Part shown: positions 27,747 through 36,655 of the stretch, in pieces
How the letters are laid out: each line of letters opens with the position of its first letter
Numbering within the stretch: position 1 is the first letter of the stretch
Assembly: GCF_000828635.1 (NCBI RefSeq)
Contig: NZ_AP012547.1
Location: 124,001 to 188,000 of the forward strand
Origin: Sulfuritalea hydrogenivorans sk43H
GTDB lineage: Bacteria; Pseudomonadota; Gammaproteobacteria; Burkholderiales; Rhodocyclaceae
Length of the DNA: 64,000 nt
Direction: 5' to 3'
Made by a program: the position numbers and the translations under genes
Notes under the pieces: model-generated
The model's input: only the letters and a program-made list of their open reading frames with translations
The model's database searches: none
What the model was told of the DNA's origin: nothing

Positions 27747-30422
27747 ATGCATATTCATGGTCTCAGCGTCGAGCAAGCCCTCGCCAGCCTGAACACCACG
27801 GCCGCCGGCCTCGCTGGGCCCGAAGCGGCGCGGCGGCTGGCGGAATTCGGCCCCAACCATGTCGAGGAAGTGGGCCGCGAGCACCTGCTGATCGGCTTCG
27901 CCCGCGAGTTCACCCACTTTTTTGCCATCATCCTGTGGATCGGCGCCGCGCTGGCGTTTCTTGCGGAGCATTTCGATCCGGGCCAGGGCATGGCCCGCCT
28001 CGGCGTGGCGATTGTCGGCGTCATCATCGTCAATGGCGTGTTTTCCTTCTGGCAGGAATACAAGGCCGAGAAGGCCGTGGCCGCGCTGCGCCAGTTGCTG
28101 CCGCAGAAGGTGCAGGTGTTGCGCGGCGGGGAGGTGACGCAACTGCTCGCCAGCGGCCTGGTGCCCGGTGACGTCGTGCTGCTGGCCGAAGGCGATTTCG
28201 TGCCGGCCGACTGCCGCCTGATCGAAACCTTAGCGCTGCGCGTGAACACGGCCACCATCACCGGCGAATCGCTGCCCAAGGCGCGCACCACAGAGGCGAG
28301 CACCGAAGACTCGCCGGTGTATGCCAGGAACCTGGTGTTGGCCGGCACCTCGGTGGTCTCCGGCGAGGCGCGCGCGGTGGTCTACGCCACCGGCATGCGC
28401 ACCGAGTTCGGCCGCATCGCCCACCTGACGCAAACGGCGGGCACCGGGTCCTCGCCGCTGCAGCGCGAGATTGCGCGACTGTCGCGCATCGTCGCGGTGC
28501 TCGCCACTGGCATGGGCGTGGTGCTGTACTTCGTCGGCCAGGCCGTGGGCCTGCCTCCCCTGGAGAACCTGCTGTTCGCGATCGGCATCATCGTCGCCAA
28601 CGTGCCGGAGGGCCTGCTGCCGACGGTGACCTTGTCGCTGGCCATGGCGACGCAGCGCATGGCCAGGCGCAATGCGCTGGTGCGCCACCTGCCGGCGGTC
28701 GAGGCGCTGGGGTCGACCACCACGATCTGCTGCGACAAGACCGGCACGCTGACGCAGAACCGCATGTCGGTGCAGCGCCTGTGGCTGGGCGGTGGCTTCC
28801 TCGATGTCGGCGATCTGGCAGGGCAAGCGCGATTGCGCGAAGACAATCGCGAGTTGTTCGCCAATGCCGCGTTCTGCCACAACCTGAAGATCGTCGAGGC
28901 GAACGGCCGCCACAAGCTGCTGGGTGACCCGATGGAAGCGGCATTGGCGAGCATCGGGCGGCAAATGACCGGCGAACTGGCCGCCTACCGGCGCATTGAC
29001 GAAATTCCCTTCGACACCGACCGCAAGCGGATGTCGGTACTGTGCGCAACGCCGCGGGGCCGCATGCTCTACTGCAAGGGCGCGCCGGAAACGGTGATCG
29101 CCGCCTGCGGTCATGTGCAGTTCGACGCCGGCCTTGTTCCGCTCGATCCGGTGGTGCGAACCCGCCTGCTGGCGGCGCAGCGCCAGATGGCCGAGGCCGG
29201 GCTGCGCGTGCTGGCTTTCGCGCATGTCGCAGTCCCCGATGGCATGCCAGGCGAAGAGCACGGCATGATCCTCTCCGGCCTGGTCGGGCTGGAAGATCCG
29301 CCGCGACCGGAAGTGCCGGAGGCGGTGGCGCGCTGTGCCACGGCCGGCATTCGCATCATCATGGTCACCGGCGACCATCCGCAGACGGCACTGGCGATCG
29401 CGCGCCGGATCGGCATGGTGAAAACCGAAAACCCGATGGTGATCAGTGGCGACCAGCTCCGCTCGATCTCGCCGGCGCAATTGCAGCTGGCGCTCGACGC
29501 GAAGGAGATCATCTTCGCCCGCGTCGCCGCCGAGCAGAAAATGCTGATCGTCCAGGCCCTGCAGAAGAAGGGCGAGATCGTCGCCGTCACCGGCGACGGC
29601 GTGAACGACGCGCCGGCGCTGAAGACCGCCGACATCGGCATTGCCATGGGCATCGGCGGCACCGACGTGGCCAAGGAGGCCGCCGACCTGATCCTGCTCG
29701 ACGACAACTTCGCCAGCATCGTCGCCGCGATCGAGGAAGGGCGCGCGGTGTTCGACAACATCCGCAAGTTCCTCACCTACATCCTGAGTTCGAACATTCC
29801 GGAACTGGTGCCCTACCTCGCCTTCGTCCTGTTCCGCATTCCGCTGCCGCTGACCATCATCCAGATCCTCGCCGTCGACCTCGGCACCGACATGCTGCCG
29901 GCGCTGGCCCTGGGCGCCGAGAAGCCCGATCCCGGCGTGATGCAGCGCCCACCGCGGGCGCGCCACGAGCGCCTGCTGTCATGGAGTTTGCTGGCTCGCG
30001 CCTACCTGTTCCTCGGCGTGCTGGAAGCGGCGGCGGCGATGGCGGTGTTCTTCGTCGTACTCAACGCCGCCGGCTGGACCTGGGGCGTCAACCTCGACCG
30101 CACCGATCCGCTCTACCTGCAGGCAACCTCGGCCTGCCTGGCGACCATCGTGGTGATGCAGATGATGAATGTCGTGCTGTGCCGCCACCCTTCCAAATCG
30201 GCATTCGCCCTCGGGCTCTTCGGCAACCGCTACATCCTGATGGGGCTCGCGGCGGAGCTCGCGGTGATCCTGTTCATCATCTACACCCCGCCCGGCCAAT
30301 GGCTGTTCGGCACGGCCGCGATCGGCGCCGAGGTCTGGCTGCTGGCGCTGGTCGGTGCGGCGCTGATGTGGGCGCTGGAAGAAATGCGCAAGGCCTGGCT
30401 GAGGCGCAGGCTCAGTCCCTGA
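27747..30422 (+). CDS. Cation-transporting P-type ATPase (type II)
   Basis: About 891 residues from the ATG at 27747 (a TTG start at 27699 would add 16 residues). Domain order: cation-ATPase N-terminal (GLSVEQALASLNTTAAGL), actuator with TGES at ATITGESLPKA, phosphorylation Asp330 in CCDKTGTLTQNR, nucleotide-binding KGAPETV, hinge TGDGVNDAPALKTADIGIA, and C-terminal membrane helices. The transmembrane stretch NVPEGLLPTVTLSLAMATQR resembles Na+/K+-ATPase-like type IIC pumps more than Ca2+ SERCA types (PEGL followed by L rather than PAA). Substrate (Na+, K+ or Ca2+) is not decided. Its 3' end overlaps the convergent cupin gene by 11 bases. Confidence 0.93.
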   Translation: MHIHGLSVEQALASLNTTAAGLAGPEAARRLAEFGPNHVEEVGREHLLIGFAREFTHFFAIILWIGAALAFLAEHFDPGQGMARLGVAIVGVIIVNGVFSFWQEYKAEKAVAALRQLLPQKVQVLRGGEVTQLLASGLVPGDVVLLAEGDFVPADCRLIETLALRVNTATITGESLPKARTTEASTEDSPVYARNLVLAGTSVVSGEARAVVYATGMRTEFGRIAHLTQTAGTGSSPLQREIARLSRIVAVLATGMGVVLYFVGQAVGLPPLENLLFAIGIIVANVPEGLLPTVTLSLAMATQRMARRNALVRHLPAVEALGSTTTICCDKTGTLTQNRMSVQRLWLGGGFLDVGDLAGQARLREDNRELFANAAFCHNLKIVEANGRHKLLGDPMEAALASIGRQMTGELAAYRRIDEIPFDTDRKRMSVLCATPRGRMLYCKGAPETVIAACGHVQFDAGLVPLDPVVRTRLLAAQRQMAEAGLRVLAFAHVAVPDGMPGEEHGMILSGLVGLEDPPRPEVPEAVARCATAGIRIIMVTGDHPQTALAIARRIGMVKTENPMVISGDQLRSISPAQLQLALDAKEIIFARVAAEQKMLIVQALQKKGEIVAVTGDGVNDAPALKTADIGIAMGIGGTDVAKEAADLILLDDNFASIVAAIEEGRAVFDNIRKFLTYILSSNIPELVPYLAFVLFRIPLPLTIIQILAVDLGTDMLPALALGAEKPDPGVMQRPPRARHERLLSWSLLARAYLFLGVLEAAAAMAVFFVVLNAAGWTWGVNLDRTDPLYLQATSACLATIVVMQMMNVVLCRHPSKSAFALGLFGNRYILMGLAAELAVILFIIYTPPGQWLFGTAAIGAEVWLLALVGAALMWALEEMRKAWLRRRLSP

Positions 30423-30741
30423 GGTAGTGCACCGCCAGCCAGACCGTCGGCGCATCGGCCGCGGTCCACTCGACGCGGTGACGGCGCATCGGCTCGATCA
30501 GCAGCCAGTCGCCGGCGCTCAGATGGCGCGCTGCCGCCTCATCCTCGAAGCGCAGCAGCGCTGCGCCGCTGACCAGCAAGACCCACTCGGCTTCCGGCTG
30601 TTCATACCAGAAACCCGGCGGGCTGGCCTGGCCCGTGGAGACGATGCGCTCGATGCGCACGCCGGGCCGCGCCAGCAGGGTTTCGATGCGTTCGCTGGCC
30701 TCGGGTTCGGCCGGCAGGCCGGCAAGGATATTGCCCGCCAT
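30412..30741 (-). CDS. Small cupin-domain protein
   Basis: 109 residues from MAGNILAGLPAEP, with start coupled to the amiD stop (TGATG). A single cupin barrel (SPPGFWYEQPEAEWVLLVSG, then LSAGDWLLIEPMRRHRVEW) like those of auxin-binding/phosphomannose-isomerase-type small cupins. Metal-site histidines are only partly conserved (one His in RRHRVEW). Function unknown, perhaps metal-dependent or a sugar/phenolic sensor. The end overlaps the P-type ATPase gene. Confidence 0.8.
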   Translation of the reverse strand: MAGNILAGLPAEPEASERIETLLARPGVRIERIVSTGQASPPGFWYEQPEAEWVLLVSGAALLRFEDEAAARHLSAGDWLLIEPMRRHRVEWTAADAPTVWLAVHYLRD

Positions 30742-31490
30742 CAATCGCTTTGCGGCGCTTCGCGCAGCGCCTTCCTTTGCAGCAGGCAATGCAGCAAAGC
30801 CTGGTCGTCGGGCGCCAGCTCGCCATCCGCATCGCTGCCCCGGAAATGGCGGCGGAAGGCTGCGCGCGCGGCGGCCGGCGCAGTGGTGTCATAGCCCAGC
30901 GCCTGCAGGCCCAGCACTGCGTCGAAGCCGGCTGGCGCGACCGCGGGTGGCGTATCGCACCACAGGCCGAAACCGTGCGCGGCCAATCGTTGCCAGGGGA
31001 ACAACCGGCTCGGGTCGACCTTGCGCGTCGGCGCGATGTCGCCATGGCCGAGGATGTTGGCTGCCGGCAGGCGGTAGCGCGTGCGCAACTCGTCGAGCAG
31101 GGAGAGCAGGGCGACGATCTGCGCGTCGGCGAATTCCTCTGCGCCGGTGTTGTCGAGTTCGATGCCGATCGATGCCGAGTTGAGGTCGGTCAGACCGCCC
31201 CACCAGGATTCACCGGCATGCCAGGCGCGCGCCGCTTCGTCGACCAGCTGCATGACGGCGCCGTCACGGCCGATTAGGTAATGGGCGCTGACGCGGCGCT
31301 GGGGATCGGTCAATGTCACCATCGCCCGTGCCACGGTGTCATTGGTGGTCTGGTGCAGGACGACGAAGTTGGGCCGGCGCTGGTCGAAGTTCGGCGAGGG
31401 TTGCCAACTGGCGCCGCGCCCCTGGCCGGAAGGCAGCGGGGCACAGGCCGCGAGTGCTGCAAGCAGGAGGACGGCAAGCCCGCAGCGCAT
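30741..31490 (-). CDS. amiD: N-acetylmuramoyl-L-alanine amidase, AmiD-like lipoprotein
   Basis: 249 residues. A lipoprotein signal with lipobox LAAC (Cys16) is followed by an Amidase_2 domain. The zinc ligands are His46 (VVLHQTTND), His149 (ILGHGD) and Asp159 (RKVDPSRLFPW), a layout that parallels E. coli AmiD (His50, His151, Asp161). A C-terminal peptidoglycan-binding-like helical part follows. It should cleave the MurNAc-L-Ala bond from the outer membrane, taking part in muropeptide release. It is cotranscribed with the cupin gene. Confidence 0.9.
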   Translation of the reverse strand: MRCGLAVLLLAALAACAPLPSGQGRGASWQPSPNFDQRRPNFVVLHQTTNDTVARAMVTLTDPQRRVSAHYLIGRDGAVMQLVDEAARAWHAGESWWGGLTDLNSASIGIELDNTGAEEFADAQIVALLSLLDELRTRYRLPAANILGHGDIAPTRKVDPSRLFPWQRLAAHGFGLWCDTPPAVAPAGFDAVLGLQALGYDTTAPAAARAAFRRHFRGSDADGELAPDDQALLHCLLQRKALREAPQSD

Positions 31491-31502
31491 GGGCGGCGCT
31501 CG

Positions 31503-31727
31503 TCAGGTCGTGACGATCGGCTTGCTGAGTCGCGCGCGACTTTGCGCCTCGGACTTGTTCATTTCGGATACCTGGCGGCCATAGGCTTCACGTGCGGCCT
31601 GGCCCTGGCGGGTGGCCTCGATGCTGCGGATGCAGCGCCAGCGCTTGCCTGCCTTGGTTTCGATCTGGCGCATTTCCGATTTCGGATGATGCTGGCGGCA
31701 GTGGTAGCAAAAAGCGGTTTCAGCCAT
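31503..31727 (-). CDS. Small zinc-ribbon-like protein
   Basis: 74 residues from the ATG at 31727 (MAETAFCYHCRQHHPKSEM). A CYHC knuckle and His pair near the N-terminus and a single later Cys (RWRC) suggest a small metal-binding domain. The rest is basic and helical with repeated Glu/Arg. Similar short proteins are common near cell-wall amidase genes in betaproteobacteria, but I know no function. It lies just upstream of amiD in the same direction. Confidence 0.65.
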   Translation of the reverse strand: MAETAFCYHCRQHHPKSEMRQIETKAGKRWRCIRSIEATRQGQAAREAYGRQVSEMNKSEAQSRARLSKPIVTT

Positions 31728-31843
31728 GCCCGGGAACTCGTACAAGTTGAAGCCGTAATTGTAAACCGAGTTGCGACAATGATCCTATAGACTTCAATCA
31801 GGCAAAAGCCCGGGCCGGCCATCCAGCGCAACCGGCTTGTTCC

Positions 31844-33271
31844 ATGGCGCCAAGGTGCGGCGCCCATTTTTTGACTTGCGAATACACTTTGGATACTTCT
31901 CCGGACATCGGCCTTGCCGCTGAACTGCCCCTCTATCAGGGCATCGCCATTGCCGACGTGGTGCTGGTGGCCTCCGCGGAAGCGGCTGCCGAAGCCCTGC
32001 GGGTCCTGTTGGCGCAGGAGGTCATGGGTTTCGATACGGAATCGAAGCCGACCTTCAACAAGGGCGAAGCCTCGACCGGACCGCACCTGATCCAGCTTGC
32101 CACGGAATCGCGGGTCTACCTTTTCCAGGTCGACCGCCTGGTCGATCCGGCCGGCATGAAGGCGATCCTCGAAGCGAAACGGATCCTGAAGGTGGGCTTC
32201 GGCCTTGACAGCGACCTGGCGCAACTGCGATCGCGTCTGGGTATCGAGGCGCAAGGCGTTCTCGATCTCTCCCGTGTCCTGCGCGGCGAGCAACGCCACC
32301 ACACGCTCGGCGCCAAGACCGCCGTGGCGAAGTATTTCGGCCAGCGGCTGCAGAAGTCGAAAAGGACCACCACGTCGAACTGGGGCAATCCGCGCCTGAC
32401 CGAACGGCAGATGCTCTACGCCGCCAATGACGCGCAGGTCGCGCTGCGGGTCTATCATGCCGCGCGTCTGTCCGATCCCTCGCTGGGCGAAGCGCTGCGC
32501 GGCGACGGCGCCCGGCCGCGCGAAATGAGCGATGCCGAAAGCCGGCAGCTGATCGCCAGGCACACGCCGATGGTCAGGCAGATCGCGCAGGGCCTGGCGA
32601 AAGGCTTGCCGTCCAGTGTCGCGACGGAAGACCTGATCCAGGATGGCCTGCTGGGCCTGATGGATGCCGTGATCCGTTCCAGTCGGGAAGTGACGGAACG
32701 CCAGTTCGAGAAATACATTGCGCAGCGGGTGCGCGGCGCCATGCTCGACGGCTTGCGCGCCACCGACGGCGGCACGCGCAGGGTGCGGCGCGAGATGCGC
32801 CGGGTCGAAGTCGCGATCCATCAGCTCGGGCACCGGCTGGGCCGGGCTCCCCGCGAGGGGGAAGTCGCCGATGCCCTGGGCATGCCCATTGCCGAGTATC
32901 AACGTTTGCTGCAGGAATCCCACGGCTATTCGCTGATTTCGCTGGATGATCTCGGCGGCGACGCGGACAGCGACTATCTCGAACAATGCGCCAGCAGCCA
33001 GCAGGATCCGCTGGTGGTGCTGCAACGCGCCGCCTTTCGCGCGGCGCTGGGTGGCGCGCTCGGCGCATTGCCCGACCAGGAGCAGGCAGTGGTGGCGCGC
33101 TACTACGGCGAAGGCCGCACCATGCGCGAGATCGGCGAACTGCTGGACATCAGCGAAGGCCGCGTGTCGCAGATTCATTCGCAGGCCATCGCGCGACTGC
33201 GCGTTGCCGTGATCGGCGGCGAGCCGGAACGCTCGGTACTGGCGCCGCGCCGCAAGGCCCGTTCCGCCTAG
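31844..33271 (+). CDS. Fusion of a 3'-5' exonuclease and a FliA-type sigma factor
   Basis: A 475-residue uninterrupted frame. Residues ~40-205 form a complete DEDD 3'-5' exonuclease domain: Asp64 and Glu66 in GFDTESKPTF, Asp122/124 in GFGLDSDL, then the family signature KRTTTSNWG and the last motif YAANDA (Tyr192, Asp196). Residues ~228-455 form a sigma-70 factor of the FliA/RpoF class: region 2 (SSVATEDLIQDGLLGLMDA, YIAQRVRGAMLDGLR), region 3 (RLGRAPREGEVADALGMPI) and region 4 (MREIGELLDISEGRVSQIHS). Each half matches an ordinary stand-alone protein. An internal ATG at 32525 could yield the sigma part alone but has no good ribosome-binding site. The N-terminal start is uncertain (31844, or TTG at 31889). 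No flagellar genes are nearby. Confidence 0.85.
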   Translation: MAPRCGAHFLTCEYTLDTSPDIGLAAELPLYQGIAIADVVLVASAEAAAEALRVLLAQEVMGFDTESKPTFNKGEASTGPHLIQLATESRVYLFQVDRLVDPAGMKAILEAKRILKVGFGLDSDLAQLRSRLGIEAQGVLDLSRVLRGEQRHHTLGAKTAVAKYFGQRLQKSKRTTTSNWGNPRLTERQMLYAANDAQVALRVYHAARLSDPSLGEALRGDGARPREMSDAESRQLIARHTPMVRQIAQGLAKGLPSSVATEDLIQDGLLGLMDAVIRSSREVTERQFEKYIAQRVRGAMLDGLRATDGGTRRVRREMRRVEVAIHQLGHRLGRAPREGEVADALGMPIAEYQRLLQESHGYSLISLDDLGGDADSDYLEQCASSQQDPLVVLQRAAFRAALGGALGALPDQEQAVVARYYGEGRTMREIGELLDISEGRVSQIHSQAIARLRVAVIGGEPERSVLAPRRKARSA

Positions 33272-33284
33272 TTCGGCCCCCGGC

Positions 33285-33992
33285 ATGCCCGCTTCTTCGT
33301 TCCGCCTCGGTGCCCGCGAGGGCTTCCGCAGCTTCCTGCCCATGTCCGTCGGCCTGATTCCATGGGCACTGGTTACCGGCATGGCCATGATCAGCGCCGG
33401 CTTTACGCCCGCACAGGCGATGGGCATGAACCTGATCGTCTTTGCCGGCACCGCCCAGCTCGGCACCCTGCCGCTGATCGCGGCCGGCGTGCCCCTGTGG
33501 CTGATCGTGGTCACGGCGCTGGCGCTGAACCTGCGCTTCGTCATTTTCAGCGCGGCCATCGCGCAAGGCTTTCGCGGCGTCGGCACGCCGACGCGCTGGC
33601 TTGCGGGACACCTGCTGACCGATGGCGTCTTCGCCAATTGCCTGGAGAAGATGCTGAAGGTCGACGATCCGCGCTGGCGGCTCGGCTACTACCTCGCGCC
33701 CTCGGTCTGGTCCTGGTTGCTGTGGCAGGTCTTCGCCCTGATCGGGGTATTTGCCGCGGGTTCGATCCCGAAACACTGGTCGCTGGAGTTCATGGCCACC
33801 ATCGCCCTGCTGGTGCTGCTGATCCCGCTGGCGAAGCAGCGGCCCATGCTGGTGGCCGCCCTCGGCAGCGGCGCGACGGCGATACTCCTGCGCGGCATGC
33901 CGCTGCGCCTCGGGCTGATCGTCGCCATCGTGGTCGGCATCGGCGCCGGTTTTGCCGCCGAGCACTGGAGCCGGAAGGATGAAGCCGCATGA
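33285..33992 (+). CDS. azlC: Branched-chain amino acid exporter, AzlC subunit
   Basis: 235 residues with about five to six membrane segments. It starts MPASSFRLGAREGFRSFLPM and has the AzlC core segments ITPAQAMGMNLIVFAGTAQ-like (here FTPAQAMGMNLIVFAGTAQL) and LRFVIFSAAIAQGFRG. With AzlD it exports branched-chain amino acids and analogues. Its stop overlaps the AzlD start by four bases, and the gene follows the exonuclease-sigma fusion after 13 bases, so these may be cotranscribed. Confidence 0.92.
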   Translation: MPASSFRLGAREGFRSFLPMSVGLIPWALVTGMAMISAGFTPAQAMGMNLIVFAGTAQLGTLPLIAAGVPLWLIVVTALALNLRFVIFSAAIAQGFRGVGTPTRWLAGHLLTDGVFANCLEKMLKVDDPRWRLGYYLAPSVWSWLLWQVFALIGVFAAGSIPKHWSLEFMATIALLVLLIPLAKQRPMLVAALGSGATAILLRGMPLRLGLIVAIVVGIGAGFAAEHWSRKDEAA

Positions 33993-34315
33993 GCGCCGAG
34001 GCGACCCTGTGGCTGAGCTTTGTCCTGATCGGTCTGGCGACGACGCTGCCGCGCGCCAGCTTCATCGTCCTCGGCAGCCGGGTGCGCCTGCCCTCGGTGC
34101 TGCAGCGCGCCCTGCGTTATGCCCCGGCAGCGGCGCTGGCGGCCATCGTCACGCCGGACGTGCTGGTGGTCTCGGGCGATTTTGCGCCGCTCAATCCGAA
34201 ACTTGCCGGCGTGATTGCCGCCGTTGCGGCGGCGCTGCTGTGGCGCAACCCCTGGTTGCCCTTCGTCGCCGGCATGGCGGTGCTGCTCGGGCTGCGCGCG
34301 CTGATCGGCGGCTAG
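33989..34315 (+). CDS. azlD: Branched-chain amino acid exporter, AzlD subunit
   Basis: 108 residues with three to four membrane segments, starting MSAEATLWLSFVLIGLATTL and including RASFIVLGSRVRLPSVLQRA and LRYAPAAALAAIVTPDVL, the AzlD pattern. The small partner of AzlC; ATGA overlap with azlC. Confidence 0.92.
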   Translation: MSAEATLWLSFVLIGLATTLPRASFIVLGSRVRLPSVLQRALRYAPAAALAAIVTPDVLVVSGDFAPLNPKLAGVIAAVAAALLWRNPWLPFVAGMAVLLGLRALIGG

Positions 34316-34454
34316 GCAAGACGGGAACAGGGGCGGAAGACGCCACCTGATCAAGCTTCCGAAGAGGTGAAACTCTCCCCCAGAAGTAATACCATCGCGA
34401 ATGGCCGCGGCATTTCGGCCCGTCTCCTTGTGCATGACAGGAGGGTTGGGTTTG

Positions 34455-35588
34455 ATGAAGCAGCGAATCAGCAAGAGCGAGTTGAGTGTCGGCCAGCCCA
34501 TACCGTGGGATGCCTATGATCAGGATGGCGTCCTGCTGCTGCGCCGCGGCGAGACCGTGCCGAGCCAGAAGGCCATCGACCGGCTCATCGACAGCGGGCT
34601 CTTCGCGCACAAGGAAGAGCCGGATGCCGGCCGGGGCCATGACGCCGCGATTGACGAAAAGTCGAGCACGCTGCAGCAGATCGTCGATGCGCGACGGATT
34701 CTGGCAAGCATCCTTGCCCACTCCTCCGAGAGCGGCGACGGCTTTGCCCCCCGCATGGAGAAGCTGGTTCAGGCCGTGCGCAACGCCAGCGAGTCGCACG
34801 GCGCGGTGAGCCTGGCGTCGATCCTGCTGATGCAGGACGCGGATTATCGGGTCAGGCATCCGATCAACGTGGCGATCCTGAGTCATTTCCTGGCCAGGGA
34901 GCTGTCCCTGGACGACGCGGCGCAACAGCTCATCGTGGCCGCCGCCCTGACCATGAACCTGGGGATGTACGAGGTGCAGGAAAAGGTCGATGCGATTCCC
35001 GGCGCATTGAACGACAAGCTGATGTCCATGATCAGGCGGCATCCGGAGCTCGGCGTCGAACGCCTGGCGAAGCTGGGCGTCACCGACGAAAAGTGGCTCG
35101 CCCTGGTTCGCCAGCACCACGAATGCATCGACGGCTCGGGTTATCCGGCGGGTCTTGCGGGAGACGCGACCGAAATGGGCGCAAAAATCATCGGCCTCGC
35201 CGACCGCTTTTGCGCGATGGTGTCGGTCCGCGGCTACCGCCCGCCGCACAAGCCGAATACGGCGGTGCGGGATCTCTACCTGAAGCACGGCCAGAAGATC
35301 GATCCCGTCGTTGCCGCCACGCTGATCCGTCTCGTCGGCATTTATCCGCTCGGCACCCTGGTGCGCCTCAAGACCGCGGAGGTCGCGGTAGTCACCGGCG
35401 CGGGCAATGGGCCCGATACGCCCGCCGTGCATGCCGTCATCAGTCGCGGCGGCGCCCAGCTCGAGGTGGCGTCCCATCGCAAGACGCACCTGGCCGACTT
35501 CGCCATCGAAGAAGTCCTGACGATCGACAAGCTCAAGATTCCGATCCGGATGGCGAGCATCTGGGGCAAGGACGCAAAGCTTGCCTGA
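34455..35588 (+). CDS. HD-GYP-type protein with a degenerate HD site
   Basis: 377 residues from MKQRISKSELSVGQPI (an upstream in-frame ATG at 34401 is less likely). The HD-GYP fold is visible: His135 in VRHPINVAIL, the GYP signature HHECIDGSGYPAGL (221-234), and Asp250 in IGLADRFCAM. The central metal-binding HD dyad, however, reads MN (Met167-Asn168 in AAALTMNLGM instead of the usual AALLHDIGK). Lacking this dyad, c-di-GMP hydrolysis is doubtful and the protein may be a binding-only or regulatory member. A N-terminal ~90-residue extension (a DUF3391-like position) precedes the domain. Confidence 0.87.
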   Translation: MKQRISKSELSVGQPIPWDAYDQDGVLLLRRGETVPSQKAIDRLIDSGLFAHKEEPDAGRGHDAAIDEKSSTLQQIVDARRILASILAHSSESGDGFAPRMEKLVQAVRNASESHGAVSLASILLMQDADYRVRHPINVAILSHFLARELSLDDAAQQLIVAAALTMNLGMYEVQEKVDAIPGALNDKLMSMIRRHPELGVERLAKLGVTDEKWLALVRQHHECIDGSGYPAGLAGDATEMGAKIIGLADRFCAMVSVRGYRPPHKPNTAVRDLYLKHGQKIDPVVAATLIRLVGIYPLGTLVRLKTAEVAVVTGAGNGPDTPAVHAVISRGGAQLEVASHRKTHLADFAIEEVLTIDKLKIPIRMASIWGKDAKLA

Positions 35589-35631
35589 AGCAGGCCCATG
35601 GCCGCTCATGGCACCGAGCGCCACCCGCCGA

Positions 35632-35672
35632 AGATGACAAACGCGAAGGGCGAATTGGTCGCCCGCCCCCCT
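35632..35672. repeat. Partial copy D of the ~150-bp intergenic element
   Basis: In reverse orientation, the blocks ACGCGAAGGGCGAATT and CGCCCGCCCC match the end portion (AATTCGCCTTTCGTG and GGGGCGGGC) of copies B and C. The hairpin part is missing. Confidence 0.5.
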
Positions 35673-35718
35673 TCCGCTGCGCGCATCCATTACCCGAGAC
35701 TTCGAACAATGTGTCTAG

Positions 35719-36645
35719 TTAAGTCTTCTTCGCCCGCGGATGCGCGGCGTCGTAGATTTTCGCCAGATGCTGGAAATCGAGATGGGTATAGATCTGCGTC
35801 GCGGCGATGCTGGCGTGGCCCAGCATTTCCTGCACCGCGCGCAGGTCGCCCGAGGATTGCAGCACGTGCGAGGCAAACGAGTGGCGCAGCATGTGCGGAT
35901 GAACGTGCACGCCGACGCCCTGCCGTTGCGCCCATTGCGCGAGGCGGCCTTGCACTTGCCTCGGCGTCAGGCGCGTGCCGTTGCGGCCGAGGAACAGCGC
36001 CGGCTGGTCGTCGCGCACGAAGTGCGGGCGCAGTTTCAGCCAGGCCCGCAGCGCGGCGATCGCCTTGTCGCCGACCGGCACGGTGCGCGTCTTCCGCCGC
36101 TTGCCGGTGACGGTGACTTCGCCCGCCGCCAGGTCGAGCCCGCCGGGGAAGTCGAGGCCGACCAGTTCGGACAGGCGCAGGCCGGAGGAATAGAACAACT
36201 CGAAGATGGCCGCATCGCGCACCTGCAGCGGGTCATTTGCCAAACTCGTGTTTGGGACTGTCGCCGACCGGTCGAGCAGGGCGGCCGCCTGGTCGATGCC
36301 CAGCGCCTTGGGCAGCGCGCGCACGCGCTTCGGCGCGCGCAGGCCGTCGGCCGGATTGAGGGCGATCACGCCGCGCCGTGCCAGCCAGGTGTAATAGCTG
36401 CGCCAGGCCGACAGCGTGCGGGCGATGGAGCGCGGCGCCAGTTCCTGCGCATGCAGCTGCATCAGGCCGCGCCGCAGTTGCGGCGTCTTCAGCGCCGGCA
36501 GCGAGCTGCCGGCGGCCAGCGCGGTCAGGCGCGCGAGGTCGCGGCGATAGGCGTCGAGCGTGTGCGGGCTGGCGCGCCGCTGTATCGCAAGCTCGGCGAG
36601 AAAGTTCTCGACCGAGCTGCTCATGGCTGGAAGCTGCGAGTTCAT
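35719..36645 (-). CDS. xerC: Tyrosine recombinase XerC
   Basis: 308 residues; a start at the Met at residue 8 (MSSSVENFLAEL) is also possible. The N-terminal SAM-like core-binding domain spans 9-100. Catalytic domain residues are Arg in SSGLRLSELVGLD, Lys in GKRRKTRTVPVG, the box HPHMLRHSFASHVLQSSG, His in EMLGHASIAATQ and the nucleophilic Tyr in IYTHLDFQHL. It resolves chromosome dimers at dif with XerD. It is the last gene of the dapF-DUF484-xerC unit, but a ~100-bp inverted-repeat element separates it from DUF484. Confidence 0.95.
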   Translation of the reverse strand: MNSQLPAMSSSVENFLAELAIQRRASPHTLDAYRRDLARLTALAAGSSLPALKTPQLRRGLMQLHAQELAPRSIARTLSAWRSYYTWLARRGVIALNPADGLRAPKRVRALPKALGIDQAAALLDRSATVPNTSLANDPLQVRDAAIFELFYSSGLRLSELVGLDFPGGLDLAAGEVTVTGKRRKTRTVPVGDKAIAALRAWLKLRPHFVRDDQPALFLGRNGTRLTPRQVQGRLAQWAQRQGVGVHVHPHMLRHSFASHVLQSSGDLRAVQEMLGHASIAATQIYTHLDFQHLAKIYDAAHPRAKKT

Positions 36646-36655
36646 CGAAAACCTT

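Noticed and set aside
31871..31899. Promoter (TTGACT ... TACTTC) inside the first codons of the exonuclease-sigma gene
   Set aside because: The -10 part is poor. Its only use would be to argue for a later start, which the domain boundaries do not require.
35598..36110. 170-residue rightward frame opposite xerC
   Set aside because: Arg/Ala-rich shadow of xerC without a ribosome-binding site or any family pattern.
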